A stretch of DNA of 64,000 nucleotides from Siphonodentalium dalli. Lineage: Eukaryota; Mollusca; Scaphopoda; Gadilida; Siphonodentaliidae. The position numbers were made by a program, and so were the translations under genes. Position 1 is the first letter of the stretch. Each line of letters begins with the position of its first letter. The notes below the pieces were generated by a model. The model saw nothing but the letters and a program-made list of their open reading frames with translations, had not been told where the DNA came from and did not search any database. Location: assembly GCA_032622095.1 (NCBI GenBank), contig CP136065.1:215368151-215432150 (forward strand), read 5' to 3'. Below, in pieces: positions 1-10,625 of this stretch.

Positions 1-3000
1 TAATTGGTTCCTTAACTCGAAAGTAACGGGCGTTATTTGCTTGGTTATGCGGAAGTAGGGTTTCCATTTGCTTTCAAGTTTGCTTTTTCGTAAATGATTC
101 TTCACATAGACGGCCTCGCCAATCTCGAATTTGGTGTCTGTGGCCTTTTTGTTAAATTTCGCTGCTTGTTGGCGTTTCGCCTGTTTCACGTGTTTGTGTA
201 CCATCATAAAGGATTTGTGCTGTTGTTGCAGAGCTATCTGATGGTAATCTTCTCCCGCGTATTTACGCCTGGGTTTTAGGAGATTGTCTATTGGGAACAC
301 GACGTCTCGGTTGTATAACAAGAAAAAGGGGGATAATTTAGAAGTTTCATTTTTGTTAAATCGAATCGCAGCTAGTGCTTGATTTAAATGGACGTCCCAC
401 GTGTTTATTTGGTCTGCCACTTTCTTTGAGACAATGTCTTTAAAAGTCCTGTGAAATCTCTCCACTCTACTGTTGCTCTGGGGGTGATAATAAGACGTAG
501 TCACGTGGTGAATGTTCAAAGCCTTCAGAGTGTCCCTGACCTTGTAATTAATGTTCTCACTTCCGTTATCGGTTATTATTTCTAGAGGGCATCCATGTCG
601 CGGGAATATCTCGTCGATCAAGAGATGAACAACGTTATCGGCTGACTTGTCCTTGACCGGAAACGCTTCTGCCCACCCGCTATATAAGTCTATGAAGCTG
701 ATAATGTAGCGGTTACCCGATAGCGACGTGGGGTAGGGCCCTGATAGGTCCAACCCAATTTTGGCAAAAGGGTAGGGGGGCGTGTCCGTTATTTGCATTT
801 TAGGGGATTGTTTTTGCAGAGACCTGACTTGGCAGGTCACGCACTTTCCAACGTAACAGTTTAGTTCCTTGTACAGTCTGGGCCAAAAATATTTCGACCT
901 AATCGCATCATGCGTTTTGTCTACTCCCACGTGGCCGTTATCATCGTGGTATTGTTGGATTATGTTGGTTTGAAGATGTGCGGGCACCCAAAGGCGTGGG
1001 GTCGGTTCTGCGTCAGCACTCGAGAGGTAATAGAGTACCCCGTCAATCATCAAGTGTTTGTCATTCCGGGTGTCCTCGCCTTTGTCGAGGGCCTCCAGAA
1101 CTGACGCAATTTCCGGGTCTTTCTTTTGTTCCTCAAGCATGTTGAAGCCTGGCTTGTTGAACAGTAGATTAGTAGGTTGGTAAGCCTGACCAATTTGAGT
1201 TTTATTCGGCAGTTCCTTTGGGGTTACCTCGCAGCTTGCGAAGTCTTTGGGTTTAAATCGAGACGAATTCAAGGCGGCGATTTCCGCTCGGGTCTCGGCG
1301 ACAGTAAGGTTATTGTCGTTGATATCTACCTCTACTTCTGCCTTCTCTTGTTCCGTATAAGCATTAGGTGGCGTTCGACTGAGCAGGTCTGCGCAGTGAT
1401 TATCTGGGCCAGCTATGTACTCAATGTTACAGTTATATCCAGTTATGCCCAAAGCCCACTGTTGAATTTTCTTGTTCTGCATGGGGGATTCCAAGAGATA
1501 CTTCAATGGTTTATGATCTGTTTTTATCGTGAAAGTGGCGTTATGAAGGTAATGGTCCAACCTTTGTAATGCGAAGTGAATTGCATATGCCTCTTTCTCC
1601 ACAGTTGGCCATCGGGTTTGAGTATCACTAAGTTTGTGTGAGAGATAATAAATTGGTTCTTCAACGCCATCTGAGCCCAACTGGGTCAGACAGGCACCGA
1701 TGCAAAGGTCGCTTGCATCAGTATACAATGTATAGGGCGTGGCCGTATTTGGGTAGGCCAGGAGAGGCACTGCCGTGAGATTTTCTTTTAGTTTGTCAAA
1801 CGAAATTTGGCAAGCTTGGTCCCATTTGAATTTGGCATATTTTTTTGTAAGCTGTACCAAAGGTTCAGCGATTTGCGAAAATGAGGGGACAAATCTGCGG
1901 TAGTAGTTGCTCATGCCAATGAAGGAACGTACTTCTTTTACTGATGTTGGGGGCACAAGCGACCGGATGGCCTTGACCTTGTCGGGGTCAGGTCGGACGC
2001 CGTCGGTATCAATTATAAAACCCAAATACCGTGTTTCTTGCTTTAGGAATTGGCACTTTTTTAATTTTAATTTCAGTGTATGTTGGCGCAACTTGTCAAA
2101 GACTTTCTGGATATGTTCCAAGTGTAATTCTAGGGACTCGCTGTAGATGAGGACGTCGTCTAAGTAGGCAATGGCGTAATCACCCATCCCACATAACACC
2201 TGGGCCATCAGCTGGGAGAAAACCCCTCCAGCGTTCCGGAGCCCAAAAGGCATGGAGTTGAATTCAAAAAGACCTCGGTGGCAAGCGAATGCCGTCTTTT
2301 GCTTGTCCTCCTCTGCGACCTGGCACTGCCAATAACCGCTTTTGAGATCGATAGCGGTGAAGAATTTAGATTTTCCAAGAAGTGCCAAAATATCGTCGAT
2401 AACCGGAAGTGGGTATGACATAGGTTTGGTTACGGCATTTAATTGCCTGAAGTCGACGCAAAATCGTTTGGTGCCATCGCGCTTATCAACCATAACAATC
2501 GGACTTGAGTAAGGACTCGAACTCGGCCTGATAATGTCTGCTTCTAGCATATCATTTATGGCAACGTCAACCAACGGTCGTTTATTCAAAGGGGTGCGAT
2601 ACGGGCGAAGTTTTATCGGAGGGTGGTTTCCCGTGTCGATATGCATTTTGACTGTGCTCGTCTGTGTCAGCTCGGTATCTTTGTCGGCAAAGATGTCCGA
2701 GTTGGACTTCAACAATTTTATCAGTGTTTCTCGGTATCGCTCTGGGCACGAAACTTCGGCCAAATTTAATCTTTTCTCGCCGGTAGCGCGCGCTGACCTA
2801 GAGTTGTCTCCCCTGTTATGGCCGGCGCGTCTAAGGGCGTAGCCATCGTCGCGGTAATTACGGGTCGTCGGGAACTGGGAGCTTTGTGACAAAGAGTTAA
2901 TTTCGCGGCTGGTTCCATGGTCACACACTACCGTCTTGCCGATTACACTGCCCCGTCGTAGGCGAAACGTTTTGTTGGTGTTATTGACGAGTAATACCGG

Positions 3001-3630
3001 GACCTTGTTCCTCTTGCCCACCCCAGAAATGGAGCTGCCGATTTCCAGACCGGGTTCTGACGCTAGGTAGCCTGTCTCGATTTGGGCCACCTCTACTAAT
3101 GTCGACTTGCGAAGAGAAGCTAAGTTTTTTGATTTTCCCATACATAAAGTTGATGTTTGAGGCTTTAAGCTAACCTTGCTGGTCAATCTCAGCAGGGAAG
3201 CTATGTGCGCGTCCGATTCCAATGGGACGTACACGTCACTGACCTTGAGGCATCCCAGATCATAATATAGTCGGACCCCCCGAGAGGTCAACCAATCCCT
3301 CCCCAAGATCATATTCCGGGTCATATCATTCGCCACATAAAATTTATGGGTTAATTTTAGTTTCGCCATTCTGAAGGTCAGTTCCACGCTACCAAGTACG
3401 CCCAGTGACTTCCCATTCACGGAGCTAAGGTTGATGTGTTCCCTAGTTAGTTTTGGTCGGAACTGTAATGCGTCATAGACGCGTTTGTGAATCAATGATA
3501 CTTCCGCTCCACTATCCACTAATGAGCGATATTTATTTTTCCCTATTCTGACTAAACACGAGCTGGGGTTCCCCACAATGTTGATACTAAATTTCCTCTC
3601 ACATGTGGCCTCAATGAGAGGATTCCTTAG
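1..3630 (-). CDS. pol: Ty3/gypsy retrotransposon Pol, partial (PR-RT-RNase H-integrase)
   Basis: I read every codon of this minus-strand frame from 3630 to 1 and found no stop: about 1210 codons, cut by the window edge. Domain order: aspartic protease with D-S-G near residue 39; reverse transcriptase with the Y-L-D-D active site near residue 489 (positions 2155-2166); RNase H with a T-D-A-S motif near 636; integrase with an HHCC zinc region near 890, then D near 960, D in T-D-N-G near 1021 and E in V-E-R-F near 1056; then a basic tail with P-Y-F-R-I, like the GPY/F module of gypsy integrases. Integrase after RNase H, plus the RT sequence, gives Ty3/gypsy rather than copia. The frame is -1 relative to gag and has no good start of its own, so it is expected as a Gag-Pol fusion by frameshifting. 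Lack of damage suggests recent insertion. The 3' LTR lies outside the window. Confidence 0.95.
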
Positions 3631-3636
3631 TTTTTT
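3594..3636 (-). promoter_or_regulatory. -1 programmed ribosomal frameshift signal at the gag/pol junction
   Basis: On the minus strand the last sense codons of gag form the heptamer A AAA AAC (3636-3630) in the X XXY YYZ register, followed directly by the gag stop TAA (3629-3627). After a 7-nt spacer comes a perfect 8-bp stem, TCCTCTCA (3622-3615) with TGAGAGGA (3601-3594), and a 13-nt loop. Slipping back one base puts the ribosome into the pol frame, which is open for the rest of the window. Heptamer, spacer and stem all match what is known for retroviral -1 frameshifting. A pseudoknot was not searched for. Confidence 0.88.
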
Positions 3637-4718
3637 GCGTATGTGGGCGGGGTCATTAGTCGCGGTGGTTCGTTTAATGTCGGATATCTCCGGCTGTGAC
3701 GCGGTGTATCATGGGATAGGTCACGTGATCGGTTCGGCTGATCTCGGCGGATTCCCCTAGGTGGCGTTACTGGCGTGTTCCATTGCCTTTGCTTCGAATC
3801 TCCGGATTTAGAGGGGCAATTTCTAGCTAAGTGGTTACCTTCGCAAACCCAGCAAGATACGTGCCTCCGGTTTTCGGTCTTAAAGGGGCAGTCGCGAGCG
3901 AAATGATCACCTTGACACGTCCAACATTCGACTGTTCGTGGTTTAACCACCGCTTCGACATGCATCTGTCTCGGGCGTGATCGGTGTTCACGGGTCGTGT
4001 GGTTATCGCTTGCGCAAATATCGCAGGTTGTGCTCGCGCGTTTGTTTCTGAAACTATCGATTTCCATTGCTTCCGGTTCGTTTTCGTTGTAATTTTCGCG
4101 GCCCGTTCGTAGGTTGAATACCCGTCGGATCCCCATTTCCCGCATGGCGATGTCGGCTGCCAATTTTAGTGTCTTCGGCGCATCCCTGATCAACTTCATT
4201 TTCAAACTGTCGCTTCTTAAAGCGTCAATATAAAACCCTACGAGTTGGCCTTCAACCGCGTTGATCCCGCCGGGCTGCTCTCGGTATGCCACAATCGCGA
4301 TCTCCAAAATCCGTTCGGCAAGCACATGTAAATTTTCGTTTTGTTTTTGCTTGATTTTTCTTAGCATCGAAAAGGCGAATTGAATGTCATTTATCTCGGC
4401 AAATCGACTAGATAATTCAGTTTTTGTGTCTTGCCACGTGGCGTTAGGATTCGTGGCCAAATATCTTTGTAAAAAATCTGATACGGGGCCCGTCGCGCTC
4501 TGAAATGCCATATAGGGCTTCTTTGCTTCGTTAGCGCCGGTTAGGATCGCGCATTTTTCTATCGACTTGACCCACCCGTGGTATTTCGTGGGGTCCCCGT
4601 CAAATGACGTCACTACCTGTGTCACCGTAGTCATGGCCATTGCAGCAATTTGAGAATTGATAGATTCTGTTAATGGGGCGAGAACACCAAGCGATTGTTG
4701 TTGTTGTTGGGTAGCCAT
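3627..4718 (-). CDS. gag: Ty3/gypsy retrotransposon Gag with three zinc-knuckle-like motifs
   Basis: This frame encodes the structural protein that would build the virus-like particle and bind the RNA. The frame opens at 4733, but the ATG at 4718 has A at -3 and G at +4 and is the better start (363 residues). The N-terminus is Gln-rich, followed by a mostly helical capsid-like region. Counting from the upstream Met, the C-terminal part has a CX2CX4HX4H motif at 237-250 and two CX2CX3HX4C knuckles at 270-282 and 294-306, ending in an Arg/Pro-rich tail. The CX3H spacing is one residue shorter than the usual retroviral knuckle. The stop TAA sits directly behind the slippery heptamer, so Gag is the unshifted product. 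No internal damage is seen. Confidence 0.93.
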   Translation of the reverse strand: MATQQQQQSLGVLAPLTESINSQIAAMAMTTVTQVVTSFDGDPTKYHGWVKSIEKCAILTGANEAKKPYMAFQSATGPVSDFLQRYLATNPNATWQDTKTELSSRFAEINDIQFAFSMLRKIKQKQNENLHVLAERILEIAIVAYREQPGGINAVEGQLVGFYIDALRSDSLKMKLIRDAPKTLKLAADIAMREMGIRRVFNLRTGRENYNENEPEAMEIDSFRNKRASTTCDICASDNHTTREHRSRPRQMHVEAVVKPRTVECWTCQGDHFARDCPFKTENRRHVSCWVCEGNHLARNCPSKSGDSKQRQWNTPVTPPRGIRRDQPNRSRDLSHDTPRHSRRYPTLNEPPRLMTPPTYAKN

Positions 4719-4823
4719 TATGATAATAAACAATTAGACTCACGTTTTGCGAATTTTCCCACACTGTTTTTTTTCACACTGTTCCTCTTCTGGTTTCACG
4801 TTGTGTCTGTGATTAGCGTTCAG

Positions 4824-4843
4824 ATCCTGGCTCGAAGGCACCA
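4824..4843 (-). other. Candidate tRNA primer-binding site
   Basis: On the element's sense strand this begins TGGTGCCTTCGAGCC, about 105 nt upstream of the gag start, where a primer-binding site belongs. Its complement, ending in CGAAGGCACCA, resembles the 3' end of animal tRNA-Tyr but with two single-base insertions. The preceding bases on the plus strand (GTTCAGATC) look like a T-loop. The position is convincing; primer identity is uncertain. Confidence 0.45.
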
Positions 4844-5760
4844 GTTAAGAGATATGTGCCAATACGGGTACATATAACTCTTAAGGCTATCAGAACGGTT
4901 TGATTATTTATATATAACAAAGTCAATAATGTTCAATCATCGGTATCTGGGTTTCTCTTCCTGTCGTCTGCTTGGGTTGGGATCTTCTTCCGTCTTCATA
5001 GGTTGGATGTATCTGCTTGTCTTCTACTCGGTTGAGCTCCGGTTGAGTTTATCTTCCTGTCGTCTCATGTTCTTCTTCCGCCGGCGCATCAGTGAGATGT
5101 TGTTAGGATCACAAGATCATCGTGTTTACCTTGTATCTTCATCCATCCTTCTAGCTGCTTTTCTCTGGCGTCCGAGAATTCGTTGTTACTATCGGGTAGC
5201 TGGTTAGAACTGTCTTCTCATGTCGGATTGCTTCTTCCTAAAATACCCAGTGTCTGCTAATGACGGCCATGTGTATTTTCACGGCGCGTCGGTTCATCGT
5301 ACTTAGGGTAATTGAGTTATCGTCATCTCCCCATGGGTCCTATTAACTCTCCTGGTTTCAGTAGCTTTCTAGGCGATACATCTGGTCTTGCTAATCCTCA
5401 AGACCGTGTTCTGTTTACTCCACAAATCATTTCCCTATGTTATTGCATGGACGCTCGCTAATTCGATTTGGTGCTCAGTACTTTTGTGATCTAGATGTGG
5501 TCAACAGCGACGCTGATATGTGTGGTAATCGAGCGCCCCTCTGACAGAGATTTCCTATCTTCTTCCCGGGTTGAAAGTTATGTCCCTGTGGTTGTCTTGG
5601 CACATGAGTTATAACCGAAAAGTTTGAAGATGAATTTTCTATAACTGCGTTATATAGTTTATCTTCAAACTTTTCGGTTATAACTGCATAACCTTATTCG
5701 GAACTAGATTTATTTCTGAAATAGTCCGGTTATTTCAACTAGCATAACAGTTAACTTGCG
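4844..5760 (-). mobile_element. Probable 5' LTR and leader region of the gypsy element
   Basis: This stretch lies upstream of the primer-binding site in the element's sense direction, so it should hold the 5' LTR. Exact ends cannot be set because the matching 3' LTR is outside the window. A possible outer boundary is near 5747, where CAGTTAA recurs as it does at 4842. The region is pyrimidine-rich with loosely repeated CTTCCTGTCGTCT-like words at 4958-5070. The open frame at 4929-5207 on the plus strand reads as low-complexity and is not taken as a gene. Confidence 0.45.
5608..5684. repeat. Perfect 24-bp inverted repeat (hairpin)
   Basis: Arm 5608-5631 is the exact reverse complement of 5661-5684, with a 29-nt spacer. 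It lies inside the presumed LTR of the gypsy element and could fold in its RNA. Confidence 0.9.
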
Positions 5761-5854
5761 CTACTGTGAACTATCGCCAATAAAATCGCGAGAGTAAAAG
5801 TCCATAGATGCGGCATACGTCAAACAATGTATACCTTCTCTGTGACTCGACTGA

Positions 5855-5896
5855 AATGTTCCGCCTTTAATGTTCCGCCTTTAATGTTCCGCCTTT
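5855..5896. repeat. 14-bp unit, three perfect copies
   Basis: AATGTTCCGCCTTT is repeated three times head to tail without change. Confidence 0.9.
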
Positions 5897-7286
5897 TGGT
5901 ATCTATAATACGAGCGTCGTTGTTATATCTAGAACGTGCATGGCTCGATTGCAGAAATCCAAATTCAACAAAGATGAATTCACTGTGAGCGTGACTCTAA
6001 ATTAAAGTGACTATCAAATTAGGCAAATGTTATGCCACTGGAAAAAAACCGAACCATGCCTTTAAAAAATTTAAAACTGAACAAGTGTGCAAAAATGCTC
6101 AAACGCAAAGACTTCTAATATAAGGATAAAGGCTTTCTGTTGGTGGTTTCATGAACATCATTCATGATATTTGATCTTTATAACACGAATGTACTGCTTG
6201 ATTTTGACTGTTTATATTACTAACATAGCAGCTAATTTACACACACATGAACTCATAGTATATCTTGATTAAGGAGAACTCCAGAAATTTTGTGTCAAGA
6301 AATCCACGTGTTATGGTACCAAAACTTATTTAATTCCAGTGATGGTTTGAGTCGCGAATTAACATCACCAGAATGTGAACAGTTGGGTTAGACCTTGTCT
6401 GTTCAGTCTTCTATACCTGTGGTCAGGTTCAAACAACCATGCAACCACAATATTTAATGCAGCCAGCTTGTCCACATCTCAAACATGATTAAACAGGAGA
6501 TTATTCAATGAATGCCCATTTCCAGCTACAAACTGGATACAGGAATAATCAAATCAAATTAACTCATTAACCCCGTCCGAAACCTTGCTTCCTCGCGCTC
6601 CATATCTCCGAACCACAATATCTCTGTCCCGAACCTCGCGCCTCCTCATCTCGACCCTCGCGCTCCCGTTCTGAACATCGCATTGTCCGTCCAGACTCCA
6701 AAACCTCGCGTTATTTTTATTTGAATGATTCGAGTATGTGGCCTACAAACAGGAAGATGCTGAGATAAGTGTTTTATTGCAGAAGCAAGATGACATGATG
6801 AGAGAGAAAAGTTTTCGAAATTCAATGAGTTGCAAAGCCGGTTACAGAAGAATTGTTTTTTGTTTTTTGTTTTTTGTTTTGTGTTGCAATGTGGTCTGGT
6901 GGCTCATGGCTTGTCAATCTGACATATGAACGCATTCCTAGTTCCGCCTCCGAGATCTATAATCCGATACCCTTCGCTTGGATTCAGGACCATCCAGTAC
7001 TCGTTTGTTCCATAGCCAGGATCGTACGGTCCCCATTGCGCCCACGGGACGATTCTGTCCAAGTAATCGTACAGTACTTTATTATTTGCTTTTTCGTACC
7101 CACCGAACCAGATTCGACCTGAAAAAAATTACCCTTCGTATATATACATATCAATGGAGGCACGGATTCAGTATGAGTGTTCATTGCTTCAAATGTGCTT
7201 ACTTCGGTGAGTGAGAACAAATTCTCATTTATTATCGGATGGACTATTTATTGAACATATCCGCATCGGACTCTTATATCCAAATG
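5897..7286. other. Non-coding, no recognised feature
   Basis: AT-rich sequence without a convincing exon or repeat. A C-rich patch at 6570-6710 has loosely repeated CCGAACCTCGCG-like words. The short overlapping frames at 6738-7220 show no domain or splice support. Confidence 0.6.
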
Positions 7287-7606
7287 CATTTAAATTAACT
7301 CTATACCATACATTTAAATTAACACTATATCATACATTTAAATTAACACTATACCATACATTTAAATTAACACTATACCATACATTTAAATTAACACTAT
7401 ACCATACATTTAAATTAACACTATACCATACATTTAAATTAACACTATACCACACATTTAAATTAACACTATACCACACATTTAAATTAACACTATACCA
7501 CACATTTAAATTAACACTATACCACACATTTAAATTAACACTATACCACACATTTAAATTAACACTATACCACACATTTAAATTAACACTATACCACACA
7601 TTTAAA
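7287..7606. repeat. 24-bp minisatellite, 13 copies
   Basis: Units begin CATTTAAATTAACACTATAC and run 7287-7598 with a partial unit after. The first six or so end CCATA and the later ones CCACA, so two homogeneous blocks abut. Both strands stay open in one frame because 24 is divisible by three; that is not evidence of coding. Confidence 0.95.
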
Positions 7607-7794
7607 AAATCAATATCAAATAATTTGTCATTCTGATCTCAGGATCAGTCTGGATTGTTCTTGCGACATATTCTATAAATTAGCATCGGTTTTCGCAAGC
7701 ATTTAGAGAATGGTTATCTCTTCCTACATAGGTTTTATATAGTTTACGGATGGAGTGTAGCAAGCAACTGCTACACGAATCAGTTTGACCCTTT

Positions 7795-8294
7795 TATATT
7801 TACATACTAAGTGTTGTCATCACTAAATCCAGCATTCTGATTGGTCGGCGCCCACGTGGCTAGTTGCAATTATTTATCGGTGAATGCGCAACAGCTGATA
7901 ACTGCGAGCTCATAACAACATCGATACGTCATTTGGGTTTGGAAAGACGAACGCGTAATGTTTTGGGCGCATTTGGATTCGCGCAGGATTGACTTAATAA
8001 ATCATCGGGTTTCAATTGTTCCTGTTAACTTTTGCCAAGGGTGCTGTGGGATATTTTGGGCTGGTTTTGTCACGATACACTTTTCGATTTAAATACATTT
8101 ACAAAAGTGGCTTTTTCGCTAAATGTATATAAATATAAGGATTAACTGTCATGTGGACTGTTTTTATGGAGATGTAACCGTGAGGTAAGTGGTCATAACT
8201 TGAATGTAACACCCTTCGGATTTACACAAGTTATTACCACTTACCTGACTGTTACATCTCCATAAAAACAGTCCACATGACAGTTAATCCTTAT
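7795..8294 (+). mobile_element. Dispersed foldback element, copy 1
   Basis: A roughly 330-bp body ends in a foldback with arms 8135-8202 and 8227-8294 (65 of 68 positions pair). Body plus foldback recur in opposite orientation at 57696-58208. No coding capacity is seen. Confidence 0.8.
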
Positions 8295-8333
8295 AAGACG
8301 GGAGCCACGCTGGTGCCACATTAAGTATCCTGT

Positions 8334-8473
8334 GCCAGTGCATTCTGTTATATATGAGAGTCTCTCACAGGGAGCCTTGTATATATAAGAGAATGCACTG
8401 GCTTACAAGTCCAATGCAAATATTGTTAGGCCAATGTATTCTCGTATATATGCGAGGCTCCCTATACATTGGC
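8334..8473. repeat. Two divergent copies of the 69-bp palindrome family
   Basis: 8334-8402 and 8430-8473 are near-palindromes sharing the GCATTCT...TATATATG core of the palindrome at 9475-9543, but with several substitutions and a shortened second copy. Confidence 0.7.
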
Positions 8474-8666
8474 ATAGGGTTTCGCAAAATTGCAGGAAGC
8501 TCCAGCCATGGTGTGGTGTTATGGAATTACTCATTCTTGTTTGATATAGTTATAAGAAATGTATGTAGTGGGTGTGTGTATGTGAGAGGGTGTGTGAGTG
8601 TGTAAACCCAACTCTGTGAAGACATTCATATAGTAAAACAATGTCCTCACAATGTTACAAAGATTG

Positions 8667-8869
8667 CCGTTATTTCGTTAAAGGTACCCTCCGAGTTTGG
8701 ATATATTTACGAAATAACGGGAGTCCTCACAACTACGGTATTGTTTGAATTTCTAAAGAAATGTACCCACAACGTATGTAATACAAACAGGGGTGTGTGT
8801 GTGTGTGGGGGGGGGTGTGTGAGGCTGTGTTTGTGAGGGTGTGTGTGTGTGGGGGGGGGGTGTGTGTGT
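8667..8869. repeat. Short hairpin and GT/G-rich microsatellite
   Basis: CCGTTATTTCGTTAAA (8667-8682) pairs imperfectly with 8706-8720. From 8791 to 8869 there are (GT)n tracts broken by runs of ten or so G, with potential to form G-quadruplex. Confidence 0.75.
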
Positions 8870-9178
8870 TATTGGAGGATACGGCGCTGTGGTCGTTGGG
8901 ATACACTAAACTGATTCGTGTAGCAGAACAAAGTTTTAGTTACTCACTGAACAAATAATCTCTGAGACAGTAAGAAAGCAAACTTTTAGATGCTTATTTT
9001 TACCGGGGGTTAAATTATATGTGCATCGACGTGGATTATCGAGAAGAAACCCTATGTGCGGTCTTTCCTCCGCTGATAAAACTGACAACGTCGTTATGGA
9101 CTTGAGTCGTAACAATCGAAACCCCCAATAAACATGTTTACGTACGCGTTCCAGTCCTTGTAGCTATGATGCTATTTA

Positions 9179-9357
9179 TCATTCTGGTGTGGACGTCTTT
9201 GCTCGGAATCTCAACAAAATGGCCGCCGTCATCTCGAAGCACACTTGCTGAGCGTCATCTCGATACATGGCTGTCTCATTCAACTTCATGCACATCTCGA
9301 CACCAATATCGCAGAATATGTATTTAGTGTATCCCAGATTAGAAGGACACCACTCCG
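9179..9357 (-). CDS. Possible C-type-lectin-like exon
   Basis: A strong splice acceptor, TTGTCTTTTTCACAG, ends at 9358 on the minus strand. The following frame (incoming phase 1) has the pattern W-C-P, C, C-M-K-L-N-E-T, D-D-A-Q, C, A-A-I-L-L-R-F, which resembles the N-terminal half of a C-type lectin domain (Cys, hydrophobic, D-A-x3-C, G/A-A-x-L). It runs to a TGA at 9179 without the C-terminal half or a clear donor, so it may be a terminal exon fragment or a pseudogene. A diverged match to the exon start lies at 10727-10750. No neighbouring exon was found. Confidence 0.4.
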
Positions 9358-9424
9358 CTGTGAAAAAGACAATATAAATACACACCATTTCTGACTGGTA
9401 TACAGTATATGTAAAGAGTCTGCA

Positions 9425-9875
9425 TTAACCCTTTCAGTGTCGGTCCGATTTTTGTATCAACCCATATACCATGTGCCAATGCATTCTCTTATATATGCGA
9501 GTCGACCATAGGTCGCCTCGCATATATAAGAGAATGCATTGGCCTAATAATTTTCATCATTTGTTATTATTTTTTACAATTTTAATAATTTTTTCTTCTA
9601 TTCTTTAACAGACTTATTTTGTAGGTTTAGTGCCAGGGAATCTTACGTTTTTCATGGGCATCAAAATTATTACTATGAATACTTGATGATAGTTTTGAGT
9701 TATAACATGCCCCTAAGGTTTTATCCAGTTTGTTTTTAAATTCGCTATAGCATGCTTAAGCATACCCAAAAAAATTCAGCCAAAAAAAAACATTTATTTT
9801 TTTATTTTTTAGGGCCGATTTTACAGACCGTAAATTAGGGCCGATGAGATCGGCCCCTGTCACTGAAACGGTTGA
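9425..9875. mobile_element. piggyBac-like MITE, family B
   Basis: The left end is TTAA then CCCTTTCAGTG; the right end is CACTGAAACGG then TTGA, an inverted match with two changes. TTAA targets with CCC-starting termini are the piggyBac signature. There is no transposase. The 69-bp palindrome sits at 9475-9543, followed by AT-rich filler. Confidence 0.65.
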
Positions 9876-10194
9876 GCAAAGCACTGAACGCTGAGGGAGG
9901 GGGTATTAAGCCCAGTCACTTTGACTCCCCAGGATTCACGGTGGTTTCTTTCGCAGTGCATGATCCACGATAAATTGCGTGCAGCGGATTAATATGAATC
10001 AACAGAAATCCTAGAGACTATAACACGTGATCACCAAGAATCATCGCGAACCAATAAGAATCGCCGTAAACTACATACAACTACTCAGAATTGTTTACGC
10101 AATATCTATTTATTTTACAACAGTAATTATTAATTAGCTACAGGTTATCGGCCTCAATAAGTAGAAAGCTGCCCTCATCATAAGTAACACAAGT

Positions 10195-10254
10195 CGGCCA
10201 ATAAGTACAAAACACGGCCAATAAGTACAAAACACGACCAATAAGTAGAAAGAC
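10195..10254. repeat. 20-bp tandem repeat, three copies
   Basis: CGGCCAATAAGTACAAAACA occurs twice exactly and once diverged. Confidence 0.85.
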
Positions 10255-10495
10255 GGTCAACAGTAACGTAAATAACGTCATACGTATTTAGCTCGATCGG
10301 CAAAGAATATTCGGTCGACGGAAGATAGATTACTGTTGCTTTCGGATGAATTACGGACTGTCACTGTTGGGAGTAAATATATGTGGATGAACTACATGTA
10401 TCCGTATCAATATCATTCCCAGTGGAAACAGGCAGTACTGTGTAATCGCTGTAAGTTCTTCACAAAGTTCACAAGAATAAATAATTCTAGAATAA

Positions 10496-10625
10496 CTGTT
10501 ATATGCAATTAACGTCCTTTTCGATGCATCTGTCGCGAGGCGAAATTATACTAAGTATGTAGTTCGACATCAGACACTTCTATACGCCGACAGATGCATC
10601 GAACACGACGTTGATTGCTTATATA
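10496..10625. repeat. Inverted repeat with ~25-40 bp arms
   Basis: 10511-10535 pairs with 10588-10612 (core CGATGCATCTGTCG / CGACAGATGCATCG), with weaker pairing extending outward. Confidence 0.8.

Larger units (their letters stand above)
7768..8926. mobile_element. Region bounded by 19-bp perfect inverted repeats
   Basis: CTGCTACACGAATCAGTTT at 7768-7786 recurs as its exact reverse complement at 8908-8926. Between them lie the foldback element, divergent palindromes and GT/G-rich runs. It may be a nested non-autonomous TIR transposon. No target-site duplication was identified. Confidence 0.5.

Noticed and set aside
94-3760. Plus-strand open frames under the retrotransposon
   Set aside because: Shadows of the intact minus-strand pol and gag.
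4811-4843. Possible tRNA gene 3' half on the plus strand
   Set aside because: No matching 5' half; position and strand fit a primer-binding site copied from a tRNA.
7211-7636. Frame with repeated F-K-L-T-L-Y-H-T
   Set aside because: By-product of the 24-bp minisatellite.
7840-7990. Possible host promoter upstream of the foldback
   Set aside because: The segment is part of a repeat present again at 57.9-58.2 kb.
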